A stretch of 33,775 bases of DNA, taken from Bacteroidota bacterium (GTDB taxonomy: Bacteria > Bacteroidota > Bacteroidia > Chitinophagales > Chitinophagaceae). This document shows positions 17,168-25,335 of the stretch, piece by piece (within the stretch, counting starts at the first letter, position 1; the number at the start of each line of letters is the position of its first letter). The notes under the pieces were generated by a model, which did no database searches, was not told where the DNA came from, and saw only the letters and a program-made list of their open reading frames with translations. Position numbers and translations under genes: made by a program. Where the stretch lies: the NCBI GenBank assembly GCA_013289175.1, contig JABDAN010000026.1:2139-35913 (forward strand). The letters are read 5' to 3'.

Positions 17168-17716
17168 ATGATAAAGTCCGGATGGATAGGTCTTTTGAGT
17201 CTTTTGACATTTCTGAGTTCCTGCAAAAAGGAAGAACAGACCATTGATGTTTCCAAACAATGGAAGGTCGATTATAGTGGGAATCTTATTTCAGGTGACG
17301 CAGACGGTCAGTGGATACCCCTGTCTTTCAGCGCTCAGGAGATGAATTTATTTAACGCTTTGGATACCGCCGATCTGACCGGTACTGTTAAACCAGACTC
17401 CGTTACCTCAGCGAGTGGCTTGTTCCCAAACCCTTCCAGTTCCGAGGTTCATATGATATTCTCATTTAATGGGGGATTCAACGGACTAATGGAATTTAAG
17501 TACGTCATCGTAGATAGCCATTTGAATATTCAGGAGGAAGGAGCCTTTAAAATCCAGGCGACGGCCTACAGCAGTATTCCATTGGATCCCTCGGAATCCA
17601 ATCCAGTAAAGCTCTTTCCCCAGATTGCACCCGGTGATTACAGGCTCTATTATAGTCTCAGCGCCGAGAATAGCCCTCATTTTTACACCAGTTGGGGTAA
17701 TTTTCACCACGATTGA
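17168..17716 (+). CDS. Hypothetical lipoprotein
   Basis: A predicted 182-residue lipoprotein of unknown function. The start at 17168 gives a textbook lipoprotein signal (MIKSGWIGLLSLLTFLSSC, followed by KKEE), so it should be anchored by a diacylated Cys in the periplasm or outer membrane. A longer frame beginning at 17036 would place a non-signal extension in front and is rejected. A TACATTTA sequence at 17157-17164, close to the Bacteroidota -7 element, sits just before this start. Residues in the middle (LFPNPSSSEVHMIFSF) resemble the opening of type IX sorting tails, but the segment is not at the C-terminus and no terminal Lys-rich end is seen. It follows the biosynthetic block by about 160 bases; a link to it is not shown. 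Confidence 0.7.
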   Translation: MIKSGWIGLLSLLTFLSSCKKEEQTIDVSKQWKVDYSGNLISGDADGQWIPLSFSAQEMNLFNALDTADLTGTVKPDSVTSASGLFPNPSSSEVHMIFSFNGGFNGLMEFKYVIVDSHLNIQEEGAFKIQATAYSSIPLDPSESNPVKLFPQIAPGDYRLYYSLSAENSPHFYTSWGNFHHD

Positions 17717-17771
17717 AAACCTTCCTACATCTCCACAAAAGGGGAAAGGCCAGTTAGAAATCGATTAACAA

Positions 17772-17799
17772 TTGATCTCCTTTTAGTTTGATACTTTTG
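17772..17799 (+). promoter_or_regulatory. Bacteroidota-type promoter (TTG / TACTTTTG)
   Basis: TTG at 17772-17774 and a perfect TAnnTTTG element (TACTTTTG, 17792-17799) are separated by 17 bases. The -7 box ends four bases before the ATG at 17804, so the transcript would be leaderless or nearly so, a common arrangement in Bacteroidota. Confidence 0.6.
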
Positions 17800-17803
17800 C
17801 ACT

Positions 17804-18508
17804 ATGAACGCGCGGTTGTTTGCAATATTTTTTACCCTGACGCCGACCCTTGTTTTTTCTCAAACGAAGCAGGGTACGAACCGCAATGACTCCACCTACA
17901 TATTGATGTTCAATGTGAGCTCTGTTTTTTATACGCCCAAAGATTTAAACATCAACAAATTCATGAACAAATATGGATACCAGCAACCCCTGGAGATTCC
18001 GGTTGGATTGCGGTTCGAACTGGCGGGGATGCCGGCGGGCGGAAAAATGATTTACAGTCTCCAGGCAGGTACCATCATATCCCAACAGGCCATAACCACC
18101 GCAGATATTTCTCTGGGTGTTTACCGCCGCATTTTTCAAACAAATAAATTTTGGCTGGTGACGGGTCTATCCGTAGGAGAACATTTTGACCGGATCTTAT
18201 TGAACGGCCGGATGCCCCCCACACTGGACAGCCTGTCAGAAAAATACAATACCACACTTTCCCTTCATCGCACCGGATTGATTATCGAACCTGCAGTAAA
18301 GTTTTTTTGGTACCCACTGAAGGAAAAGAAATTTCAGCTCGGTTTGTTTGCCGGTGTTTATTATGATTTCGATTTCAACAGTCATTGGCGCGTGGGATAT
18401 TATCCCAACAATGTAAATTCATTTAAGAACCTCAGAAAGCCTTCCAGTGTGAGTACGGTCCAGGAATTTGGATGGGTCTTCAGCTCCGGTATCAGCGTCT
18501 GCTTTTAA
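17804..18508 (+). CDS. Probable outer-membrane beta-barrel protein, unknown function
   Basis: A 234-residue protein with a Sec signal peptide (MNARLFAIFFTLTPTLVFSQ, cleavage expected after SQ). Alternating hydrophobic/polar strands and tyrosine- and glycine-rich ends suggest an outer membrane barrel: for example KFWLVTGLSVGEHFD, FQLGLFAGVYYDFDF and a C-terminal strand FGWVFSSGISVCF ending in an aromatic residue. I recognise no specific family. It has its own promoter (17772-17799), so it is a separate transcription unit from the lipoprotein upstream. The barrel interpretation is inference from pattern only. Confidence 0.72.
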   Translation: MNARLFAIFFTLTPTLVFSQTKQGTNRNDSTYILMFNVSSVFYTPKDLNINKFMNKYGYQQPLEIPVGLRFELAGMPAGGKMIYSLQAGTIISQQAITTADISLGVYRRIFQTNKFWLVTGLSVGEHFDRILLNGRMPPTLDSLSEKYNTTLSLHRTGLIIEPAVKFFWYPLKEKKFQLGLFAGVYYDFDFNSHWRVGYYPNNVNSFKNLRKPSSVSTVQEFGWVFSSGISVCF

Positions 18509-18535
18509 ATAAATCGTAGATTGACCTGACCAAAT

Positions 18536-19681
18536 ATGGAACAAACGGCCAACGCGCATCGAAATCCTGGGAAGATTTACTATATCAATAATATCAAGGT
18601 GATATTGACCATACTGGTCGTACTACATCATGCAGCCATTACTTACGGAGCGCCTGGAAGTTGGTATTACAGCCAAAAGACCCAACATGTAGCCGAACTT
18701 TTTCCTTTGACCATTTTCGTGGCAACGAATCAAGCCTTTTTTATGGGTTTCTTCTTTTTTCTTTCAGGCCTATTTGTCCGGTCCAGTTATGAAAGGAAGG
18801 GCGGACCCAGGTTTGTCCTAGACCGCCTGAAGAGACTGGGTATTCCACTGGTTTTTTATTCCATTGTCCTGTCACCGGTACTGAACTATATCGCGGAACA
18901 TTATGGACGGGATGAACATGAGTCTTTTCTCAGTTATATGTCTGGCTACCACCATTGGATAGATTTTGGTGTTCTCTGGTTCGCAGCAGCCCTGCTGATT
19001 TTTAATTTAGTCTATGTATTGGCAGCAAGATTCACCAAGTCTTTATGGAAAAAGCCCCGTTCCTTTCCGGACAACAAAACCTTGCTGTTATGGGCCCTAG
19101 GATTGGGTGTTTTTAGTTTTTTGGTCCGCCTGGTATTTCCGGAGGGCTGGCGGCTCGAGCCGTTTGGATTTCAGCTGGGTGATTTCCCTCAGTATATCCT
19201 GCTTTTCATAGCAGGGCTGGTAGCCAGTAAAAACCATTGGCTTGACCAGACAACGCTAAGCCAGGGAAAAACGATGGCTCGCGGGGCACGGTTGCTGGTT
19301 CTGGTTGGTTTTTCGGTCATTTTGATAGCGGCCCTGGTCCTGAAAATTCCGGGAGAAAACTTTTCAGGAGGCTTTCATATCATGTCCGCCGTCTATTCTT
19401 TGTGGAGTATGGTAACCGGCGTGGTGATCATCACCGCATTTTTATGCATCGGTAAAGTAAAACTGAACGGCCATTCACCCTTGCTAACCCAGTTGTCACA
19501 GGATAGTTTTGGGGTATACATATTCCATCCGCTGTTTTTAATTTCATTGTCTGTGGCAATCCGTTTTTGGAATATAGATCCCGGAATAAAATTACTCCTG
19601 GTTGGTCCCCTGGCTGTTCTAACCAGCTTCCTATTTGTCTCTCTGATCAGAAAAATTCCGCTCGTCCGCTCGATCATCTGA
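18536..19681 (+). CDS. Acyltransferase 3 family membrane protein
   Basis: A 381-residue polytopic membrane enzyme of the acyltransferase-3 (OatA/MdoC-like) family. These enzymes transfer acyl groups onto sugars, lipids or antibiotics at the membrane. The first helix carries the family start IYYINNIKVILTILVVLHHA with the conserved His pair, followed by FFMGFFFFLSGLFVRSSYERKG with the conserved Arg-rich loop (RLKRLGIPLVFYS). Near the end, DSFGVYIFHPLFL matches the family's last conserved helix. About ten hydrophobic segments are present. The ATG follows 27 bases after the upstream stop, so it may be cotranscribed with the barrel protein. Substrate unknown; acylation of the nearby NRPS product is possible but not indicated by the sequence. 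Confidence 0.85.
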   Translation: MEQTANAHRNPGKIYYINNIKVILTILVVLHHAAITYGAPGSWYYSQKTQHVAELFPLTIFVATNQAFFMGFFFFLSGLFVRSSYERKGGPRFVLDRLKRLGIPLVFYSIVLSPVLNYIAEHYGRDEHESFLSYMSGYHHWIDFGVLWFAAALLIFNLVYVLAARFTKSLWKKPRSFPDNKTLLLWALGLGVFSFLVRLVFPEGWRLEPFGFQLGDFPQYILLFIAGLVASKNHWLDQTTLSQGKTMARGARLLVLVGFSVILIAALVLKIPGENFSGGFHIMSAVYSLWSMVTGVVIITAFLCIGKVKLNGHSPLLTQLSQDSFGVYIFHPLFLISLSVAIRFWNIDPGIKLLLVGPLAVLTSFLFVSLIRKIPLVRSII

Positions 19682-19786
19682 GATCTATTCCTTCTACCGA
19701 TTTGAAGGCAAACAGGAGTCTGACCGAGTTGGATAAAAAATGAAGGCCAGGTTTAATAATTGAGGGAAAGATCTTAGCTTACCCGA

Positions 19787-20098
19787 ATGAGACTCCACAG
19801 GCGCCTTCTTATTATTACGGGAATAAATATTATTGTCAGCTTTTTATTTTCCTTTGTTCTGGACATCCTGCAGGGAAGACATCATGACCACAGCGCGGTA
19901 GGCATGAACATCGGATTGGGATGGATTTACTGGCTTGGAATCTATATCCTTTTCGCACCCCTATTTCTAAATGATGAGGACAAATCTGTCCTGTTTTCTC
20001 GAACCTACATTGGAGGAACACTGCTGTTGTTTTTAATGACCATCCTATCAACGATTTTGACGGGATATATGGCCGGGATGTTGGTGCTAAATAAATAA
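19787..20098 (+). CDS. Small hypothetical membrane protein
   Basis: A 103-residue protein with three probable transmembrane helices: an N-terminal helix after MRLHRRLLIITG, a middle segment around LGWIYWLGIYILFAPLFL, and a C-terminal pair around GGTLLLFLMTILSTILTGYM. The loop QGRHHDHSAVG is His-rich. I recognise no family. It is on the same strand as its neighbours with 105-158 bases of non-coding DNA on each side, and no clear promoter was found in front. The coding call rests on length, hydrophobic pattern and a basic N-terminus. Confidence 0.6.
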   Translation: MRLHRRLLIITGINIIVSFLFSFVLDILQGRHHDHSAVGMNIGLGWIYWLGIYILFAPLFLNDEDKSVLFSRTYIGGTLLLFLMTILSTILTGYMAGMLVLNK

Positions 20099-20168
20099 AG
20101 CAAATCGCAAAGTGTCAAAGGGATAGGTTGTTCAATATCTATAAAAAATCGGTCAAGACTGTTGGAAA

Positions 20169-20200
20169 TTTGAAGAACTCCGGTAAAAAGGATAATTTAG
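20169..20200 (+). promoter_or_regulatory. Possible promoter for the transglutaminase-like gene
   Basis: TTTG (20169-20172) and TAATTTAG (20193-20200, one mismatch to TAnnTTTG) are 20 bases apart, about 57 bases before the ATG at 20257. Spacing fits Bacteroidota promoters, but the -7 box is imperfect. Confidence 0.3.
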
Positions 20201-20256
20201 AAACCTCCAAGTAATTTGATCCGTCTTAGACTTGCAAATTGAAATGGATAATTCAT

Positions 20257-21516
20257 ATGGAATACAGAAAGATTTTATTTGCTTTTTCATTCTTGCTAAC
20301 GACGACTATCGTAGCCGGGCAAAATGACGCAGACACTGCTTTCTTGAAATTTGCCGGACGACAGACCGACCTTTTTGTCGAGGCTTACAATAACCAAGAC
20401 CTAAAGGAATACGATTCCTTGCTAACTGAATTTCTCAATAGGTACTATCATTTATCAGATGCACAACAGAAGTATTTCCAGTCTTATTATATCAACGCTT
20501 ACTATAATTTGAGCTGCATGTATTCGTTGAAAAAAAATATAAAACAAGGTTTGCTTTACTTACGAAAGTCTGTCAATGCAGGATACTCCAATTACACACA
20601 CATTCAGGAAGACAGTGATTTAAACAATATTCGAAACGAAAAAGATTTTATGGCAATTGTTCAATCACTTCGTGAAAATGGAGACTACTTGTACATTCTA
20701 AAAAAGGATAACGAAAGATTTACTGCTGATGATAGCCTAGAAATTCCTCCCTTTATTTACCAATCTGCCGACAATCGGGATTTGGAAAATTTTCGCAAAC
20801 AGTTTAACCTTGATTCCATTGCTGGCACGGGCAACGAAGTTTCGAAAATATTAAACATTCTTCATTGGGTGCACAACACAGTGCCACATGACGGGCAGCG
20901 TGAAAGCGGTATAAAAGCAGTTAACGGTTTTGAAATAATTTCAGTTGCAAAAGCCAATAACATAGGAGTTTCTTGCGGTGAACTGGCAACCCTTCTAAAT
21001 GAATGTTATTTGTCAATGGGCTTTAAGTCAAGAAAAATTTATTGCAAGCCAAAAGACAGTCTTTCGCAGGACAATGATTCCCATGTTATCAATGTTGTTT
21101 ATTCAAAGCAATTGAATAAATGGCTTTGGATGGACGCCACGAACGACGCTTATGTGATGAATGAAAAAGGAGAATTGCTGGGAATCAACGTGGTTCGAAA
21201 CAAGCTGATTCATGACCAGCCGCTCATAATCAATCCTGATGCGAACTGGAACCATCGTGAATCAACGACAAAGGATAAATACTTATACTACTACATGGCC
21301 AAAAATCTATATCGCTTTTACTGCACACTGGAAAGCAGTTTTGACATCGAAACGCCCGGGAAAGGTAAAACCATTGCCTTTGTTTATTTAGTTCCTGCAG
21401 GTTATGGCAAATTTATTCATGTTCCTTTTAGATCAGAAGTATTTGACAAAGAAACGAAGGCAACGGTTATTCATTACATAACCCATAATCCAGATATTTT
21501 TTGGCAAGTTCCCTAG
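20257..21516 (+). CDS. Secreted TPR/transglutaminase-like protein
   Basis: A 419-residue exported protein. After a signal peptide (MEYRKILFAFSFLLTTTIVAGQ) it has a tetratricopeptide-like segment (YNLSCMYSLKKNIKQGLLYL, then NAGYSNYTHIQEDSDL, about residues 83-135). A transglutaminase-like core follows, with an apparent papain-like triad: C240 in GVSCGELATLL, H276 in DSHVINVVY and D293 in WMDATNDAYV. Such domains act as proteases, amidases or crosslinking enzymes in the envelope; the substrate cannot be told. The in-frame TTG at 20239 is less likely than the ATG at 20257, which starts the signal peptide. Its DNA is visibly AT-richer than the biosynthetic block and its synonymous codons differ, suggesting a separate origin. 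It converges with the next gene, overlapping its stop by four bases. Confidence 0.82.
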   Translation: MEYRKILFAFSFLLTTTIVAGQNDADTAFLKFAGRQTDLFVEAYNNQDLKEYDSLLTEFLNRYYHLSDAQQKYFQSYYINAYYNLSCMYSLKKNIKQGLLYLRKSVNAGYSNYTHIQEDSDLNNIRNEKDFMAIVQSLRENGDYLYILKKDNERFTADDSLEIPPFIYQSADNRDLENFRKQFNLDSIAGTGNEVSKILNILHWVHNTVPHDGQRESGIKAVNGFEIISVAKANNIGVSCGELATLLNECYLSMGFKSRKIYCKPKDSLSQDNDSHVINVVYSKQLNKWLWMDATNDAYVMNEKGELLGINVVRNKLIHDQPLIINPDANWNHRESTTKDKYLYYYMAKNLYRFYCTLESSFDIETPGKGKTIAFVYLVPAGYGKFIHVPFRSEVFDKETKATVIHYITHNPDIFWQVP

Positions 21517-21806
21517 ACATCTATTGATTCAGTTAATTGAAGTATCCTGATTTGTGGATTGATCATGATTTTCCCTGCAATATTTTTCCATAAGCCCCTT
21601 AAAGAAACAAGAGTGCTTTCTGCTTCATCCAGGTTTTCAAATTCCAAATCAATGACGACAAAATTGGGGTTATCGGCTCGTTGGAATATATTATAGTGTT
21701 TTACACCTGCTTTCTTTCGATTGATCGGATCATTTTCAAAAGCCTTTTTCCAGCCTTCATGGTTGAAAACCTCATGTTCTATCTGCAAAATATACATAGA
21801 CCTCAT
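21513..21806 (-). CDS. Small alpha-beta barrel protein (ABM/cyclase-like), unknown function
   Basis: A small protein of about 94-97 residues with the pattern of a dimeric alpha-beta barrel: strand MYILQIEHEV, helix HEGWKKAFENDP, strand VKHYNIFQRADNPNFVVIDLE, helix DEAESTLVSLRGLW. It resembles cyclase-like or antibiotic-biosynthesis-monooxygenase-like stand-alone domains, but no catalytic motif identifies a reaction. The open frame extends to 21860; the two closely spaced ATGs at 21806 and 21797 start the fold directly, and I prefer one of these. Its stop overlaps the stop of the transglutaminase-like gene on the other strand. The tRNA-like remnant lies just upstream. Confidence 0.6.
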   Translation of the reverse strand: MRSMYILQIEHEVFNHEGWKKAFENDPINRKKAGVKHYNIFQRADNPNFVVIDLEFENLDEAESTLVSLRGLWKNIAGKIMINPQIRILQLTESIDV

Positions 21807-21874
21807 TTTGAGACCAAAGGGTATTCTTTGGACCATTAAAAGATAATCATCTTCTGCCAATCAGTTACAATTGA

Positions 21875-21936
21875 TTGGGAGGAGATGACCAGGGCTCGAA
21901 CTTTCTTCCAGGAGACCTTGTAGTGCTCTGAACTGT
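21875..21936 (-). pseudogene. Degenerate tRNA remnant (3' part)
   Basis: On the - strand this stretch reads like the D-arm to 3' end of a tRNA gene: CAGTTCAGAGCAC (D-arm-like), GTTCGAGC (the near-invariant T-loop), then CCTGG, TCATCTCC and a final CCA. The T-stem 5' side no longer pairs, and no matching 5' acceptor strand is found upstream, so it is not a functional tRNA. It could be debris of a tRNA gene or an old integration scar. Identified by eye only. Confidence 0.38.
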
Positions 21937-22011
21937 TTGCAAAACGTTAAACCGGAAAGCTCCGGGATGGTTATTGAATATTTACAGGGAACCATTGGTT
22001 ATTTTCAGTGC

Positions 22012-22821
22012 ATGATGCGGGCCATTGTCAAAACATGGATATTTCTTTTCCTCGTCCATGGTGTGCTGGGCCAAGCGCCGGAAAACCCAACTAAAAATCA
22101 AATCAGTCAAATATTTCCAGCCAAAAGACTGAATAAAAAATACCTGTTCAAATTCCCGGGTCGCTATGAGGAACACTTCATTCGGGTGAGGGATGGTATT
22201 TTGCTCAATGCTTTATTATTTCATAGCGACCAGATGCCCAAAGGAGTCATCTTATATCTGCACGGAAACACGGGTGGAATGGAAAAATGGGGGAAGCTCG
22301 CGCCATATTATACCGTCCTCGGGTATGATTTTATGATTGTCGACTACCGGGGTTATGGAAAAAGTGAGGGGTCCATAAAAAACGAAGGGCAATTATTTGA
22401 CGATCTGCAAATCACTTATGATTCCCTCAAGAACCTGTATCCTCAAAATAAAATTGTCATCATGGGTTATTCCATTGGTACAGGCCCTGCTGCGATGCTC
22501 GCCAGTTCCAATCAACCTGAAAAACTGATCCTGGATGCGCCATATTATAGTCTTCTGGATGCCGTAAAACAAAAGTACCCCGCAGCGACCTCACAGGATC
22601 TGGCTTTTTATTTGGAGACCTATTCCTTCCTCCCGAAAATTTCTTGTCGGATTGCGATTTTTCACGGTGATTCGGATAGTGAATTTTATTATGGAGGTTC
22701 GCTCAAATTAAAAAGCCTTTTTAAACCAGGTGATACCTTGATTACACTCAAAGGCCAGGACCACAGTGATTTTGAAAGGAACGCTGTGTATTTAGCGAGT
22801 TTGCAATCTATACTGCCCTAA
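22012..22821 (+). CDS. Exported alpha/beta hydrolase (BEM46/ABHD13-like)
   Basis: A 269-residue alpha/beta-hydrolase-fold enzyme. The oxyanion-loop motif YLHGNTGG, the strand VDYRGYGKSEG, the nucleophile elbow GYSIGTGP (S154), an acid in FHGDSDSEF and a His in KGQDHSDF complete a Ser-Asp-His triad. The order and sequence fit the BEM46/ABHD13-like serine hydrolases. The N-terminus from the ATG at 22012 (or 22015) is a signal peptide ending GVLGQ, so it is exported. The longer frame from 21937 runs into the tRNA-like stretch and is not used. Substrate unknown; probably an ester or amide. It converges with the LytM-like gene, with stops only 7 bases apart. Confidence 0.82.
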   Translation: MMRAIVKTWIFLFLVHGVLGQAPENPTKNQISQIFPAKRLNKKYLFKFPGRYEEHFIRVRDGILLNALLFHSDQMPKGVILYLHGNTGGMEKWGKLAPYYTVLGYDFMIVDYRGYGKSEGSIKNEGQLFDDLQITYDSLKNLYPQNKIVIMGYSIGTGPAAMLASSNQPEKLILDAPYYSLLDAVKQKYPAATSQDLAFYLETYSFLPKISCRIAIFHGDSDSEFYYGGSLKLKSLFKPGDTLITLKGQDHSDFERNAVYLASLQSILP

Positions 22822-22828
22822 CCGAGAC

Positions 22829-23356
22829 TTAATTCATGCCTTTGGATTGATTCTCCTTTGTCCATAAAAACCAATCGTATGGATCATATTCCTTGTTATT
22901 CTTGGTTGTGATGACCACCTTGATTGGTTTATTGCGGGAAGGTAAACGACCGATATATTGCCCTTGAAAGATTTGTTGTCCCGCTTTAACGGCAACAAAA
23001 CCTAGGTTAAGGTAGGTAACAAAGTAGTCTCCATAGCGGACAATGATGACGTGGGTGCTGTCAATTGGAAAAATGGTCTCGACTTTTCCCTGGAAGACGG
23101 CCTTAACGGAATCGGGGCCATCTGAAAAGAACTCAATTCCTTTGTGGCCTATTTCATCGGATTCATTGTGGTTGGTTTCATCGCTGTTGAAACGGGAAAA
23201 ACTTGCAATGGGGAAGGGCCAACTACCCTTTGATCGGTTAAACAGGGAGTCGTTGACATTTTGAGACAAAAGGGTATGGGAGAAGAGCAGGAGCAAAAAA
23301 ATAAATGATATTCTCACGTGTTGTTTTTTAAATGATTCTTGTAAATGTGAATTCAA
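22829..23356 (-). CDS. LytM/M23-like domain protein, probably non-catalytic
   Basis: An exported protein of up to 175 residues with a signal peptide (core FIFLLLLFSHTLLSQ). The rest follows the M23 (LytM) peptidase fold pattern: WPFPIASFSRF, IGHKGIEFFSDG, VKAVFQGKVETIF, IIVRYGDYFVTYLNL, VKAGQQIFQGQYIGRLP. In active enzymes the last strand carries HxH (typically HFE); here that strand is KVVITT, so the zinc site looks incomplete. Only one candidate metal His (GHKG) remains. By family analogy such degenerate LytM proteins activate amidases or act as scaffolds. The ATG at 23356 or an internal GTG (codon 14) could be the start. It converges with the hydrolase gene. Confidence 0.7.
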   Translation of the reverse strand: MNSHLQESFKKQHVRISFIFLLLLFSHTLLSQNVNDSLFNRSKGSWPFPIASFSRFNSDETNHNESDEIGHKGIEFFSDGPDSVKAVFQGKVETIFPIDSTHVIIVRYGDYFVTYLNLGFVAVKAGQQIFQGQYIGRLPSRNKPIKVVITTKNNKEYDPYDWFLWTKENQSKGMN

Positions 23357-23444
23357 TAAAGCTCAACCCGTGCCAGATATTAATCAATTGATCCTCAACG
23401 CTTGGCCGCTGACTTTTTTTTTGCTCGTTCGGAATTGATACAAA

Positions 23445-23466
23445 TTCAGACACCTAGCTGTCTGAA
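23445..23466. repeat. Perfect 8-bp inverted repeat
   Basis: TTCAGACA (23445-23452) and TGTCTGAA (23459-23466) flank a six-base loop CCTAGC in the 244-base gap between the divergent LytM-like and DUF202 genes. No T-run follows, so it is more like an operator or a weak hairpin than a classical terminator. Confidence 0.45.
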
Positions 23467-23600
23467 ATCGAAAACTGCTTGCGCGAAAATGGAAACGAGG
23501 TTCTGCGGTTGAAAGGCAGAAAACAGGATTGAGAAAAATGAAGCGGTTTTCTTTATTTTACCCAGCTATCTTTCGTAATTTTTGTATCATAACAATACCC

Positions 23601-23972
23601 ATGGCCGAAGACGGAAAAATCAGTGACCACCTGGCCAACGAGAGAACCTTTCTTGCCTGGATCCGGACCAGTTTGGGTTTGATGGGAATTGGTTTTGTGG
23701 TAGTAAAGTTTTCCATTTTTATAAGACAGATTTCTGCTGTTTTGGAAAAAACAATGCCCAAGGCCTCTTTGGGTTATTCATCCATTATGGGTATCAGTCT
23801 AGTAGCTTTTGGAGCGGCCATCGGCATCCTTTCTTACTCCAGATACCGAAAGATAGAAAGACAAATATCCGATCCGTCCTATAAACCCTCCGGTATTTTA
23901 ATCAATATTCTGGCGGTATCTATTGTGCTTATTGGAATATTCCTGGTCATCTATCTTTTGCAAAGCATCTGA
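23601..23972 (+). CDS. DUF202 (YidH-like) membrane protein
   Basis: A 123-residue membrane protein of the DUF202/YidH family. The signature HLANERTFLAWIRTSLGLMG is at the N-terminus, followed by three hydrophobic helices (FVVVKFSIFI, SIMGISLVAFGAAIGILSY, ILINILAVSIVLIGIFLVIYL). The function of the family is not established. The frame stays open upstream to 23529, but the ATG at 23601 gives the family-standard start. A TATCTTTC sequence (23567-23574), one mismatch from the TAnnTTTG consensus, suggests a promoter about 27 bases upstream of the start. Confidence 0.85.
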   Translation: MAEDGKISDHLANERTFLAWIRTSLGLMGIGFVVVKFSIFIRQISAVLEKTMPKASLGYSSIMGISLVAFGAAIGILSYSRYRKIERQISDPSYKPSGILINILAVSIVLIGIFLVIYLLQSI

Positions 23973-24029
23973 TCCATTGGTTGTTTCCCCAATAGGCCGA
24001 ATTTAATATCTGTCTGAAAAGTTTAGTGA

Positions 24030-24044
24030 AAGGACAGGGTCCTT
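24030..24044. terminator. Possible bidirectional hairpin terminator
   Basis: AAGGAC (24030-24035) and GTCCTT (24039-24044) form a 6-bp stem with a 3-base loop in the 85-base gap between the convergent DUF202 and Nramp-like genes. There is no strong T-run, so the call rests on position and symmetry. Confidence 0.35.
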
Positions 24045-24057
24045 AACCATCCAAGGA

Positions 24058-25311
24058 CTATTTAAATTGATAATAAATCAAAATAACGGCCGACAGCGTC
24101 ATGACCAGGAAAGTAATGATGCCCAACAGATTGGAAAACGGACTGTTGGTGAATTCACCCATGATTTTTTTATTGTTGCCAATGTGCAGGATCAGGGCGA
24201 TCATTACCGGGGAAGTGACCCCATACAAAATGGCAGTGAAAATCAGGGCCTTCATCGGGCTGATGCCCATCACATTGATGAGCAGTCCGATCAGCAACGA
24301 CAAAATGATTACAATATAAAAAGCCCTGGCTTCGTTAAATTTTTTATCGAGTCCTTCCTGCCATCCAAATGTTTCAGCCAGCATGTAAGACAGGGAGCCA
24401 GTAAGAACGGGAATGGCCAAAAAACCGGTGCCGATGACCCCCAGAGCAAAGAATATATAGGAAAATTTTCCAGCCAGTGGTTCCAACGCCTTGGCTGCCT
24501 GATCCACCGTATTGATTTCCGTAATACCGGCACTAAAAAGCACCACACCGGTCGTGAGCAGGATAAATAACATAACCAGATTGGAAGCGAACATGCCGGT
24601 ATTCACGTCCGAGGTCATATTCTGCATAATCTGTTTGTCAATGACGATCTTTTTCTGCTGATGTTCCAGGTCCTCGGCTTCCATGGTCGCCTGCCAGAAA
24701 AAAAGATAGGGAGAAATGGTGGTTCCCAGGATAGCGACCACCATTTCGATAAAATTTTTGTTGAGTTCGATATGGGGGATCAGGGTGGAAATCAAAACTT
24801 GTTTCCAATTGACATGCACCAAAAAAGGAACGATCAAATACAACAGGATCGACAAACAGAGCCACTTGAGGATGCCGGCAATTTTTTGATAAGAAAAAAG
24901 TACAATGACTACCATCAAGATCATGGTGAACAGGACGCTGAAAACAAAGGAGGGAACTCCGGGTATCAATAGGTGGGTAACGGCTCCCATGCCGGCAATA
25001 TCGGCACCGATATTGAGGATGATCGCCGGTACGCTGAAAATCAGCATGAGATAAAGAACAAAGGGAGGGTAATTTTTTTTCAGCGTATGGGTAAGGCCTT
25101 GAGAGGTAACCAATCCAATCCTGGCACACATACCCTGCAGGGCGGCCATCAAGGGAAACGTATACGGGGCCATCCAAAGCAAACCGAGGCCGAAACCGGC
25201 ACCTGCTTGCGAATAAGTAGCAATTCCTGAGGGGTCGTCATCACTGGCACCGGTAATCAGACCGGGACCCAATGTCTTCAGATATTGCTTCAGCTTGCCG
25301 CCTTTTTTCAT
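24058..25311 (-). CDS. Nramp-related metal ion transporter
   Basis: A 417-residue, about 11-helix inner membrane protein of the Nramp family. The first helix carries GPGLITGASDDDPSGIATYS, matching the Nramp helix-1 region, but the canonical metal-binding DPGN reads DPSG here. In helix 6 the canonical MPH reads SPY (LGTTISPYLFFWQA), so the soft Met ligand for transition metals is absent. This places it among divergent Nramp-related proteins, some of which are reported to carry Mg2+ or other hard ions; selectivity for Mn/Fe should not be assumed. It starts 24 bases after the metX stop on the same strand, so it is probably the third gene of the metY-metX operon. A hairpin at 24030-24044 may end the transcript. 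Confidence 0.85.
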   Translation of the reverse strand: MKKGGKLKQYLKTLGPGLITGASDDDPSGIATYSQAGAGFGLGLLWMAPYTFPLMAALQGMCARIGLVTSQGLTHTLKKNYPPFVLYLMLIFSVPAIILNIGADIAGMGAVTHLLIPGVPSFVFSVLFTMILMVVIVLFSYQKIAGILKWLCLSILLYLIVPFLVHVNWKQVLISTLIPHIELNKNFIEMVVAILGTTISPYLFFWQATMEAEDLEHQQKKIVIDKQIMQNMTSDVNTGMFASNLVMLFILLTTGVVLFSAGITEINTVDQAAKALEPLAGKFSYIFFALGVIGTGFLAIPVLTGSLSYMLAETFGWQEGLDKKFNEARAFYIVIILSLLIGLLINVMGISPMKALIFTAILYGVTSPVMIALILHIGNNKKIMGEFTNSPFSNLLGIITFLVMTLSAVILIYYQFK

Positions 25312-25335
25312 CGGTGGACTTAAGATACAGATTCT

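Noticed and set aside
17168-17716. Type IX secretion sorting tail suggested by FPNPSSSEV in the lipoprotein
   Set aside because: The segment lies in the middle of the protein, not at the C-terminus, and the protein has a lipobox instead.
21875-21936. A functional tRNA gene
   Set aside because: The T-stem does not pair and there is no 5' acceptor strand; kept only as a degenerate remnant.
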